64,000 bases of DNA, taken from NCBI RefSeq assembly GCF_002865645.1, contig NW_020194684.1, positions 4,503,952-4,567,951 of the forward strand, given 5' to 3'. Below, in pieces: positions 54,473 through 64,000 of this stretch (the stretch's first letter is position 1; each line of letters begins with the position of its first letter). The position numbers were made by a program, and so were the translations under genes. The notes under the pieces were generated by a model. The model saw only the letters and a list, made by a program, of their open reading frames with translations. It made no database searches and had not been told where the DNA came from. The stretch comes from Hyaloscypha bicolor E. Lineage: Eukaryota; Ascomycota; Leotiomycetes; Helotiales; Hyaloscyphaceae.

Positions 54473-55113
54473 AATATAATATTAGAAGTAAACTTGGCTA
54501 GAATAGCTCTTACTTTTTTATATTTCTTACTTTTCTTATATATAGCCTTAATCTACTAATTATTAGTAATATAGTACTAAGTAAAACAAGTAGTATTAAT
54601 AGAAGAATTATTATAGTATATATATACTAATTTTTAGAGCTTTAGTAAGAGCTTCTTATTTAGTTTATATTTAATATCTTAAAGACTAATATTACCTTTT
54701 ATAGATAATTATAAGAAGAAAGTATAGAATTCCTGAAATACTTAACTAGAATATATTTAAAGCTTACTAAAGTTATAATAAATATTCTATATCTTATTAG
54801 GGTTAGAGTATAGCTTCTTTAGATAAGAATAGAGCTCTAAAAGCTAATAGTACTAATTCGGACTATCTTTATTTATATAAGAGTTAGTTAGGGCAAGAGT
54901 ATTACTAGTAAGTTTACTAGAAATATAAATAATCTTGAGATTCTCTAAGAAATATAAATTAGTATTTCCTTATAGCTTATTCTTAACCTGAACTAGCTAG
55001 TTATTAAAGATAATATAATCTCTAATAAAGAGAGTTAGATCTGGGAGCTTAGTAACTCTAGTATTTCTAAAGGAAATATAAGATATAGGGGATTCTAGAC
55101 AGAAATAAGTAAG

Positions 55114-55459
55114 TATTAGTTTACTAGTAATATATAGCACCGTTATATAGGTATGGAAGTGCTATTTGCATAAGGTTAATAAAGTTGTTATTTAGAAGTA
55201 AGGATTGCAGTATCGTAATATTAATATATAATCCCTAAATCTGCTAAGCCTAAAGGGGTCTAGTCTACTAGTCGAGTCACTAATGGGATGCAAGGTCACA
55301 TGACCATGTCCTGTATCCCATGTCCCGTATCCCATATCCCATTGCCCATATCCCATTACCCATGTCCCATTGCCCATGTCCCATTACTCATGTCCCATTG
55401 TCCATGTCCCGTGTCCCGTGACTACACACGTGACTCCCAACGGAACAGCTGTACCAATA
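55114..55459 (-). repeat. Orphan Copia LTR, 346 bp, nearly unmutated
   Basis: On the minus strand it begins TATTGGTACAGCTGTTCC, close to the expected TGTTGG start of Copia LTRs, and ends AAACTAATA. It contains the longest tandem block of the family (55300-55440). The left flank is GTAAG; no matching duplication exists at 61452. Confidence 0.88.
55300..55440 (-). repeat. 7/14-bp minisatellite in Copia LTR
   Basis: On the minus strand, about eight or more GGGACATGGGCAAT-like units in tandem, in the upstream half of the LTR. Unit-number differences account for the different LTR lengths in this window. Short plus- and minus-strand ORFs here are by-products of the repeat. Confidence 0.85.
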
Positions 55460-55899
55460 CTGGAAACTCTCTAAAAACGCGAAAAACAGTGTCTCCCTCC
55501 GATTGCATGCAAATTCCCTAATCCGGCCTAGTACCAGATACTCAGATGCCAGATACCCAGATACCAGATGCCCAGATGCCAGATACTAAGGGAATCTCTA
55601 TATATATCCTCTTATTCATATGTCTATTTCCCGCTCTATTCGCATTCAACCTATTTCTCTATATCCAACTATATGGTATTCGTATTAATAAGGCACTTGA
55701 GGGCATTTAATGGCTTCGATTTCGTTATAGAGTCGGCAGGATTTAATTCTCCCTTAATCCACTTGACTTCTGTAATCTCTCATTATTCATATACCTGGCA
55801 GAGGTATATTATATTAATTATTAGGCATTTCTCTCAAGTAGTGCCTAATTTAATAAGGCATTCGTATAATAACTTCGAATCCGTATAAACGACTAGTAA

Positions 55900-58800
55900 T
55901 AGTTCTATTTCCAGTATTTTATTAATTATAGATTTGACTAAAGTGCCCATATTAAAACCATAAGCCATACTATAGAGTTCTAAAGCTAGAATACTTCTAG
56001 TAACTCTCTTATATTTAGTAGAGAACTAGTAAATAATATTAGTATATCTAGTTCTATTTACTAGAACTAGAATATATCCGATTTAGGAGAAGAGATTTCT
56101 ATTATTTATAAATAAAGCATTTATAAAAATAATTAAATATAAGAACTTCTTTACTAGCTTTATAAATCTTAGTTCTCTAGTAGTATTCTTAATTTGCTAT
56201 TAAATATATTTATTAAGTACCTTTATATTAGTTTCCGAGGATTTAATAGCTTAAATAATAATTAATAGGTCATATAAAGCTCCTAGTTAATAGACTAATA
56301 TAATATATATTTCTCTTATATATTAGGTAATATATTAGTCCTTAATAAAGAGATTTTAATAAATAGTACCCCTATTATTTATAGTAGTAATATTCTTTAT
56401 AGAAATAGTTCAGAGATTCTTATACTAGTATTCCTATATAAGAGTAATTCTAGTAGTATTTATATAGATAATATCTCTATTAAATTTGAGATTATAGTTA
56501 AAAATAAGGGATTTATACTTTTTAGTCAAGAACTTAGCCTTATAAAGCTTTAGTTACTTTGCTTTTACAAAATTATTAGTTCTAATAAATAAGGTATTAT
56601 TAGTTTAAAGGCTAATAATTCCGAAGAGTTACTTATTATAAAGTAGGTAAGGGTTATAAATTAACTATTCTATAGAGAGCTCGTTAATATAATAGGAATA
56701 ATAAGTCTTGAATTAGTAATTCCTAGTTTCTAGTATATTATATAATAGTTTTATAACTTTTAGAATAGAATTATTCCTTAGATTTAGTTCTCTAGTAAGC
56801 TTATAGAATAAGTTAATATAGAAATTATAATTAAGTAAGGTTATTAATTAGATATAAGCTTATAAGATATTATATAAATATAATTCCGTAGTATCTATTA
56901 TTATAATAGTAATACTAAGTATAATTCTCTAGCTAATATATTAGATAATAAGTAATTATATTAATATTATATATTTCTTACTATTATTATAAGCTTAAAT
57001 AACTAGTCTCGACTTCTTAAGCTTTTTCTTTATACTCTTATTCTTAATCTTATTAATAAACCGGGAGTTAAAGATATATATTTCTTTTAATATCTAAGAT
57101 CTAGAAGTAATCTCAAATATATTCTTTTCTAGAAGGCTAGTAACTTTAACTTAATAGGAATTCTTATATAGTTTATTATCCTATAGAAATACTATAATAT
57201 CCGAGGTCTTATAAGGGCATTCTCTATTATACTTTAGTAGAATAATAAGAATAGCAGGAGAAATTATACCTATATTACCTTTAGCCTTACTATTAGGTTT
57301 GGAAACAGGTTCAGGTTCGGGGCTATTAGTAATAACCTTAATATCCCTTATATAAAAGGGCTTTATAGAGATTAAACGAAAGATAGTATTACTATATAAT
57401 AGAGCTAGTATATAGTTTTCTCTATTAATAGCTACTAGCTTATATAGTTTATTCTAATTACTAGATTAACTAGTATTTCTTTTATACTAAATAAGAATAT
57501 TCGAATTCAGAAATAATTTATAGATATTAGTAATACTAGAACTATTTCGGGTATTTAAAGTATTTATAATTTAATATCTAGCTTAAAGCTTCTGAATTTC
57601 TACTATTACCTTCTTAAATACTACTAATTACTATAATATAATAAATAATAAAATATTATATTTAGTTATTTAAAATAAAATACTATAAACTAAAAGAGTT
57701 AGAATAATACTATTAGGTTCTATAGAGTTATTAATAGCCTTAAAAGTTATTTAGAGTATAATATTCTTATTAATTCTATTAATTTTAGCTATAATAATAA
57801 AATAGATATATTAGATTAGGTTATAATAATATTTTATAATTCCGACGGAATTATAAGCTTTTATAGAAATAATCTTAATCTTAATTCCTATAGTATTTAT
57901 AAGCTAAGTAAACTTCTTACTAGTAAACTACTTTCCGGTATTTGCTATAATTTAATTAGAAAGGCCTAAATAGTTATTAATCTAGTATTACTTAAATATG
58001 TCCCAGATATATATTATACTAATATTTTAGAGCTATTAGCCGGCTTAATATTAAATACCTTTATTAATAATATAGAATATAGGCTTATTAGAAATATAGA
58101 AAATATTAATAATAATAAAATAATTAAAGCTAATATTATTTTTTAGATTAAACTTAAATTATTTAAATAATTAGCTATATTTCTAGTATTATTTATAGTA
58201 TTTTATAAAATACTTAAGAGCTTTTATATTAATATTATAGCCTGCTTATTTTAGTATATTTCGGAGCTTACTAATAAATAAATAACTAAAATAATAGTAT
58301 AGATATTATAATTTGATTTCTATAAGAAAGCAGGAGTTATAAATAAAGAATTCGGAAATAAAGCCTTATAATATAATATTTTAAAGCAGGAAAAAGTATT
58401 TGAAATATTATATTATAAGTATATATTTTCTAATAAAAGTAATAAGATAATTAGTAAGATTATTAAAATAAACTTCTAGCTTATTTATATTAGCTAAGCT
58501 AAGTAAAAATAGAGTTTTTAAAAGTATAATATAGAATTATACTTGCCTAATTAGTATACTTACTATTATAGATCTAATAAAAGATATAGATCTAATACTA
58601 AACTAGATATTAATTTAATTTTTAGTAATTTTATTAAGTTTAATACTATTATTAGTTTACTAGAAAGCTTAGAATTAGTTAGAACTAGTAATTAAGTATT
58701 TAGAGGCTCTAGTATTAATTATAATTTTATAAAAGTAATAAGTATTATATCTTAATATATTATTAATTATAAAAGTCTAGGTATTTTCTATTAAGAATTT

Positions 58801-60600
58801 AATAGATTTTGAGATATAATTTTTACTTATTATCTAATATATAAGAGAAAGAAAAGTAAGATTATTTATAAGAATATTAGCTATAATTATTAGTAAAATA
58901 GAAGTAATAGGAGTAGCTAAAAAGCTTTTAACTAAAATAAAATAGAAATCTAAATAGTATTTCTTTTCTTTATTTATTTCTGCTAATAAAGCCTTAAAAG
59001 CATTATTTACTAGTTTATTCTTACTATTCTTATTATTCTTTTTACCTTTAGCTTTAGTAATATATTATATATAAGTATTACTAAAGTATTTATTAAAGTT
59101 ACGAGTATTTTGAGATTTAAATTAATAAATATTTCTATTTCTAAATCGAGCCTTTTTAGTTTCTTATTTCTCTAGTATATGTTTCTATAAGTAATATTCG
59201 GGTTTCTTATATATAAAATATAACTTTAGAATATAATTATTATAATTACGGGATTTAGAATAATTAATACGGGTTCTAAAGTTATGGCTAGGTCCGTATT
59301 AATAATTTCCGAAGAAATAATAGTTTAGAGAATTCTAAAAATAGTATTATTAATTAATAAAGAAGGTTTCGGAATTAGTTTATTATTTATTCTTATATAT
59401 AGTAATAAATAACTAGAGCTTATTAATAAACTAGCCGAGATTTATAAAAGAATCTAAAATTATATATTTATATATCCGGAAGCCTTAGTAAAAGGTAATA
59501 ATTTTATTATAAAAGAATTCGGTATTTTATAAGTTAGATATAAGACTATACTATAATTAATATAATTTATTAATTAGTAGTTAAATAGTTTCAAATATTA
59601 TCTTTTCCAGAAATTTAGTTATTATAAAAGCTAATATAATAGTATTTTACTTATCTAAATTCCGATATTCGAATCTAGGGCCTTTAAAGAAGTTATAAAT
59701 ATTAATATAAGCCTTTTTATATATATATTAAGAGAGCTAGTTATTATAGAAGTAGTTTTGAGCTAGTTTCTTTAATATAATAGGAAAAGCTTATATTAGT
59801 ATCTCTTATAGAAGCTTTATATATTAGTAAATATTAAGAAAAATAATAAGTTTATAATTAAAATTACTATTAGATTTATTATACTTTTATTTTTTAATAT
59901 AAATCTTAATAACTTCCCTAATAAGTCTTATAATTAAAGGAAATTAGGGGCTATTTAAATATAATTATAATAGTAATAATAATAAGAATATATTATTTAT
60001 TTCTAAAGCTTCTATATTAATATATAAATCTAGTAGAAATATAGAATATAATAATAGAGAAGGTAATAAAGAAAGTAATAGTAATATAGGAATATTAAAA
60101 ATAATAGGTTCTAGATATTTATTTTTTATAAAAGTAATAAAGCTTAATAAGATTAGTTTCTTAATAAGATCTAGTCTAGCTACTAATATATCTTTATTTA
60201 ATTATATATATTATTTATTCTTCTTTATAATAGTATATAGGATATTTATAATAGTATTAATACTATTATTATATTAAAGAATTTTATATAAATATAGTAT
60301 TTCCGGGAGTTTGAATTTATTAAAGTTCTCTTAATAAGTAAAGTTCTTAAAGTTATATCTAAATAGCTTCTAAAAGTTATTATTAACTATTTTATAGAAA
60401 ATGTATTAAAATAGCTTAGTATCTAAGAACTTAATTATCTTATTTGCCTTAGTAAAATTTAGGTTAATCCTATATTTTTACTTTCTTATTAATTCCTTAA
60501 AATTATTATTATTTATAGAATAATTAGATTAAATAGATTTAATAAAAGAATTATTTACTATAATATATTCTGCTATTATATATTTTATAGGCTTATACTT
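55900..60600 (-). pseudogene. Copia 3 gag-pol relic
   Basis: Reverse-complement counterpart of Copia 2: RNase H to about 56400, RT about 56450-57200, integrase about 57340-58300, protease near 58650, Cys/His gag segment about 59150-59230, gag to about 60200. The leader next to the 5' LTR differs from Copia 2 and carries a duplicated block at 60890-61040. Heavily stop-ridden. Confidence 0.78.
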
Positions 60601-61141
60601 AATTTAAGATATAGTAATTTATAAGGAAAGTAAATTCGTAAAAAGAAAAATAGTTTATAAAATAAGTAATTTATAATAGGTATTATATTCGAAATAAAAA
60701 TTTCGTTTATAATAAGGAATTTAGAAAGTGAAATTTAAAGAATAAAATATTGAGATTCCGGGAGAACTTAATAATTCTAAAGCTTAAGAGCCCTAGAAAT
60801 TTAAAAGAAAATAGTTTTTAAGAGAGTTTTATAGGAATTAAATAGAAATAAAATAGAATAATTAAATAGCTAACTATTTTAATACTTAATAAGATTAAAT
60901 GCCTTTCCTGCCTATATAACCGAATTATAAATAATAGAACTAATAAATATTTTCTCTTTTAATATAATATAATTAGGCCTTAATAAGATTAAATATCTTT
61001 CTTATTTATATAACTAAATTATAGATAATAAAATTAATAATTATTTCCTTTTTAACTAGAATAATAGCTTTGCCCCTAAATAACCGAATTTTAGGTAAGT
61101 ATAGCTTAATTTTTCCTAATTTATAAGTACTAACTAATTAG

Positions 61142-61451
61142 TATTAGTTTACTAGTAATATATAATATTATTATATAATTATAAAATACTATTTATATAA
61201 GATTAATAAAGTTATTATTTAGAAGTAGGAATTATAGTATTATAGTATTAATATATAATTCCTAAATCTACTAAGCCTAAAGAAATCTAGTTTACTAGTC
61301 GAATTACTAATAGGATATAATGTTATATAACTATATCTCGTATCTTATATCCTATTACTTATATTCTATTACCTATATCTTATTACCTATATCTTATATC
61401 TTATATCCCGTAATTATATATATAATTCCTAAAGAAATAGCTATACTAATA
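61142..61451 (-). repeat. 5' LTR of Copia 3
   Basis: 310 bp, heavily RIP-mutated. Equal in length to 48814-49123 and followed by AAGAT. Confidence 0.88.
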
Positions 61452-61456
61452 AAGAT

Positions 61457-61686
61457 AAATATCGAATTTTTTAAAAGTTTAGATAATAAGAAGCTCGATT
61501 TATTTAAGGATTTTACTAAATAAAATATAAAATAAAAGAATAAACTTCTCTTAATTAAAAACTAATAGTTTTAAGAGAAATAACTAATAGAAATTATTTA
61601 TTATTAAATATTATTTCGAGCTAAAAAGCTTATTAGAAATTAAGAAACTATTATAACTTTATATCTAGTAAATTAATTATAATTAT
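61457..61686. other. AT-rich spacer between Copia 3 and Gypsy Y copy 3
   Basis: About 230 bp of AT-rich sequence, the flank into which Copia 3 inserted. No gene or known repeat recognised. Confidence 0.5.
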
Positions 61687-61957
61687 TATAATTCCCAAAT
61701 ATCCGGTATTTAAAATATCTTATTAGATACTATATACTTTCTAGATATATATAATATAGCTACTTTACTAGAAAAATATACTTGAAATATACTAGAAATA
61801 TTTAAAAGACTAAGCCTCTTTAGAACTAATATATTATAAAGTATATATACTTTCTTATAGCTTCTTATATTCTAGTTTTTTCTTTTTTAGCTTTAAATCG
61901 TTTTTATAAGAAATCTTTTATCTTGCTTTCTAAGCCCTAAATACTATATTTATAATA
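61687..61957 (+). repeat. 5' LTR of Gypsy Y copy 3
   Basis: 271 bp, TATAATTCCCAAATATCCGG to TTTATAATA. It is the reverse complement of 38892-39161 apart from RIP-type changes. Confidence 0.85.
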
Positions 61958-62099
61958 GTATTTAAAGCTTATTTTCTTTAATTCTATAGAGGATTTCAAA
62001 TAAACTAATTTAGAATTATTAGAAATATAGATATTATTAAAATAATAGAACTTTAGAAATATAAGTAATAGATTCTAGAATAATAAAAGCAAAAAGTTT

Positions 62100-64000
62100 T
62101 AGAATTCTTAAAGAAATCAGGTATTTATATTTTTATAAATATATACTAGTAATATATTAGAAACTTTTCTAAAAACCCGAAAATTAATAATTCTTAAATA
62201 AAGGCTATTCTTTAATTAAGTTCTAGAATAATAAGTATTTATAAGCTAATAACCTAACTATTATTCTTAAGCCCTATTTTATAATCTTATAAGCCTTATA
62301 TATATACTAGTAATAAGATTACTAGAGAGAATATAATAAAGAAAAAGTATAATAAATTAACTTTTTAGGATATTATATAATCCGGAATAATATTAACTTC
62401 TTTTAAGGCTTTTACTAATTCAGGTTATTCTATTAATAGCCCTTTTTAAACCAAATGCCTTATTTATATTTCTAGAATTTTTTTAAATAAATCTATAAAG
62501 AAATAGGTTTCTTTTTTTATTAAAAAGCTCCTATATACTAATTAGCTTATTATTACTAAAGAATTATATAAATAGTTTAAGAAAACTAATTACTTATTTA
62601 CTAATATTAATTTAATTATTACTAGTTACTAGAAGAATTTTAAAAAGGCTATTTTATATAAGATAAGCTATAAGAATACTAAAGGCCTTTTTAAAAATAC
62701 TAAGCTCTATAATATTAAACTCGAGAATAATATCTAATATTATATAGCTATAGTAAATTAGCTTATAATAGCTTTAGCTATTTCTATTTTATTTATTTTA
62801 GCTATTTCAAATTTCTTTTAAAAGAATTCCGAACTCTTTCTTATTTATTTCTATTTAGGATCTCTTATATTTTATATTTTCTTTAAAAATACTAGAATTA
62901 TTAAACTTCTAAATCTAATTCTCTTTACTAGAGATTATATTATCTTTAATAACTAGCTAGTTTAGATTAAGAATAAGTTATAAGGAAATACTAATTTATA
63001 TTTATTCGAGAATCTTAAGATTATTTATATTTCTAGTAAACTTACTAATAATATTCTTATTCTAACTAATTCTTATATAAATAAAAATAGTTCAAATTAT
63101 TATTATTAGCTCTTAGAGTTTTATTACTATCTAAAGAAGCTATATTCTAATTCTAATAAGATATAAAATACTTATTATAACTTTAGTAAGCTTTAAATAT
63201 ATTTTAATTAAGTATTTCAAGAATTTTATATTCTTTTTTTATAACTATTTATAGAAAATAGTATTAGTCTTTAAAATATTAAATATAAACTAAATAAGAA
63301 GCTCTTACTAAAGCTTTAGGAATTAGTATATATATATTATAATAATTTTTCTATTAATACTACTTGCTTTATTTAGTATTATATTACTAATAATTAATAA
63401 ATTAAGGCTATATATAAGAAAACTAAAAAATATAAGAAAATAGGAACTATTTTAGTTAAGCTTACTTTTAGTATTATATTTCTATATATTTCTAAGAAAT
63501 ATATTTCTAAAAAAGAACTTAAAAAGCCTATATTAATTACTTTTATTAAATATATATTTTCTTATAAATAAAAGTAATATTTTATAAAAACTAAAAATCT
63601 TTTAATTATTAAATATTATAATTATAATAAGTTTAGCTATTATATTAAATATTATCTAGTTCTATATAATAAGAAAACTAAAATAGCTTTTTTTAGAATT
63701 AAACTAGAATTAGTTTTTATTTTATTAGAATATCTAGTTATTATTCTAGTAAAATATTTAAAGAATTTAAGCTCTAATTCTAGTATAGAACTAGAAAACA
63801 AGTATTTCTAAAGAAAGTTTTTACTTTAGGGACTTATAATATAAATTTAGTAGAAATTAACTTAACTTATCTAATAAGAAGAAATATTCTTATAATATTC
63901 TATATTACTAATATAAATAAATTAGGAATTAAGTCTTTTTTCTTTATTAATACTAGAGCTAGTAATTATACTTTTATTAATATAAAGCTTATTTAGTTTA
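62100..64000 (+). pseudogene. Gypsy Y copy 3 gag-protease relic
   Basis: Collinear with the reverse complement of 36860-38490 in copy 1. It is more heavily mutated than copy 1; Cys/His codons of the knuckle have become Tyr codons. In-frame stops throughout. Confidence 0.72.

Larger units (their letters stand above)
49393..55113 (-). mobile_element. Ty3/Gypsy family Y, copy 2 (5'-truncated)
   Basis: Minus-strand element with its 3' LTR at 49393-49664, then (3' to 5') chromodomain-like, GPY/F, integrase, RNase H, RT, protease, CCHC and gag. It stops at 55113 inside gag, equivalent to about 37990 of copy 1, where a Copia LTR begins. Its own 5' LTR is absent. Confidence 0.83.
49700..55113 (-). 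pseudogene. Gypsy Y copy 2 gag-pol relic
   Basis: On the minus strand: gag from 55113; KKYIP repeat 54368-54472; CCHC about 54215-54270; protease about 53890-53950; RT about 52600-53400; integrase broadly 50350-51800, interrupted by a 129-bp insert; GPY/F module about 50200-50330 (KVGNKV, KLGN, EGPFEILE); chromodomain-like segment about 49950-50075 (LVRNRLKYRI). The last two make Y a chromovirus-type Gypsy. Stops throughout. Confidence 0.78.
55114..55900 (-). mobile_element. 3' end of a younger Copia copy (weakly RIP-mutated)
   Basis: It starts with a 346-bp LTR (55114-55459) that has no same-length partner in the window, followed by the 3' internal sequence into RNase H. G/C-rich tracts and many CA/TG dinucleotides survive, unlike every other Copia segment here. 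It lies directly against Y copy 2 at 55113. The right limit is approximate: mutation density rises between about 55.8 and 56.0 kb. Confidence 0.7.
48814..61451 (-). mobile_element. Ty1/Copia element 3 (outer, nested and recombinant)
   Basis: Minus-strand element. The LTRs 48814-49123 and 61142-61451 are both 310 bp. They are flanked by identical AAGAT (48809-48813 and 61452-61456). Its 3' internal end (49124-49392) is interrupted by Gypsy Y copy 2. Copia coding sequence resumes to the right of about 55.8-56.0 kb and continues to the 5' LTR. Between them lies a different, younger Copia 3' end (55114 to about 55900). Confidence 0.82.
61687..64000 (+). mobile_element. Ty3/Gypsy family Y, copy 3 (cut by window edge)
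   Basis: Plus-strand copy, opposite to copies 1 and 2. The 5' LTR 61687-61957 (271 bp) is followed by gag, a zinc-knuckle relic (about 63610-63655) and the protease region at the very end (INTRASNYTFIN, about 63943-63978). The rest of pol is outside the window. Confidence 0.85.

Noticed and set aside
54356..54559. 67-codon ORF with repeated LGIYF.
   Set aside because: Antisense reading of the 15-bp KKYIP repeat in Gypsy Y gag.
55300..55440. CRISPR-like regular repeats; also considered for 24463-24563 and 54368-54472.
   Set aside because: These are direct tandem repeats without unique spacers, in a eukaryotic sequence.
55192..55521. Two short Gly/Trp/Met- or Pro/Ser-rich ORFs.
   Set aside because: Produced by the GGGAYATGGGYAAT minisatellite in the Copia LTR.
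55114..61451. A single ordinary full-length minus-strand Copia element.
   Set aside because: The two LTRs differ in length (346 and 310 bp), lack matching duplications, and the right one pairs with 48814-49123 by length and AAGAT.
61320..61523. 67-codon plus-strand ORF rich in Ile/Tyr.
   Set aside because: It reads through the reversed Copia LTR and its flank; composition effect only.

Overview
The window looks like a piece of a filamentous ascomycete (Pezizomycotina) chromosome. Two compositional worlds meet at about 13.3-13.9 kb. Bases 1-13155 hold one uninterrupted, GC-balanced minus-strand reading frame, the N-terminal 4385 residues of a giant nonribosomal peptide synthetase (NRPS) whose 3' end lies outside the window. 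Bases 13871-64000 are an extremely AT-rich block in which CA and TG are depleted and TA is abundant. Former transposon proteins there are peppered with TAG/TAA where Trp or Gln is expected. This is the signature of repeat-induced point mutation (RIP), a process of filamentous fungi.

The NRPS reads T0-C1-A1-T1-C2-A2-T2-E-C3-A3-T3-C4. It starts with a carrier domain that has no adenylation domain in front of it, as in acyl-primed fungal lipopeptide synthetases such as echinocandin EcdA. It has three complete elongation modules, an epimerase after module 2 and a following DCL-type condensation domain. A TATA box lies 145 bp upstream of the first ATG. Only 715 bp separate the ATG from the first transposon. 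No tailoring, transport or regulator gene is in the window.

The transposon block, left to right: (i) a complete Ty3/Gypsy chromovirus, 13871-21794, with target duplication GTATA; a 168-bp TG...CA insert sits in its 3' LTR. (ii) AT-rich sequence with a direct-repeat pair around an unidentified coding relic (22363-24162), then a 15-bp tandem array. (iii) A Ty1/Copia element, 24564-40481, inserted in that array and containing a non-LTR retrotransposon (LINE, 29242-35184) and a truncated second Ty3/Gypsy family, here called Y (35570-39161). (iv) A second complete Copia element, 41277-47624, target duplication CTAAT. (v) A minus-strand Copia element, 48814-61451, target duplication AAGAT, interrupted by a Y copy (49393-55113) that carries a 129-bp inserted element, followed by the 3' end of a younger, weakly mutated Copia copy (55114 to about 55.9 kb). 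(vi) A third Y copy in opposite orientation, 61687 to the window end.

No intact host gene is visible right of 13155. The strongest structural result is that LTR lengths and target duplications pair the Copia LTRs unambiguously (314/314, 272/272, 310/310). This leaves a 346-bp orphan LTR and points to an ectopic recombination near 55.8-56.0 kb. Domain limits and element ends were read by eye; internal junctions without a target duplication are approximate.
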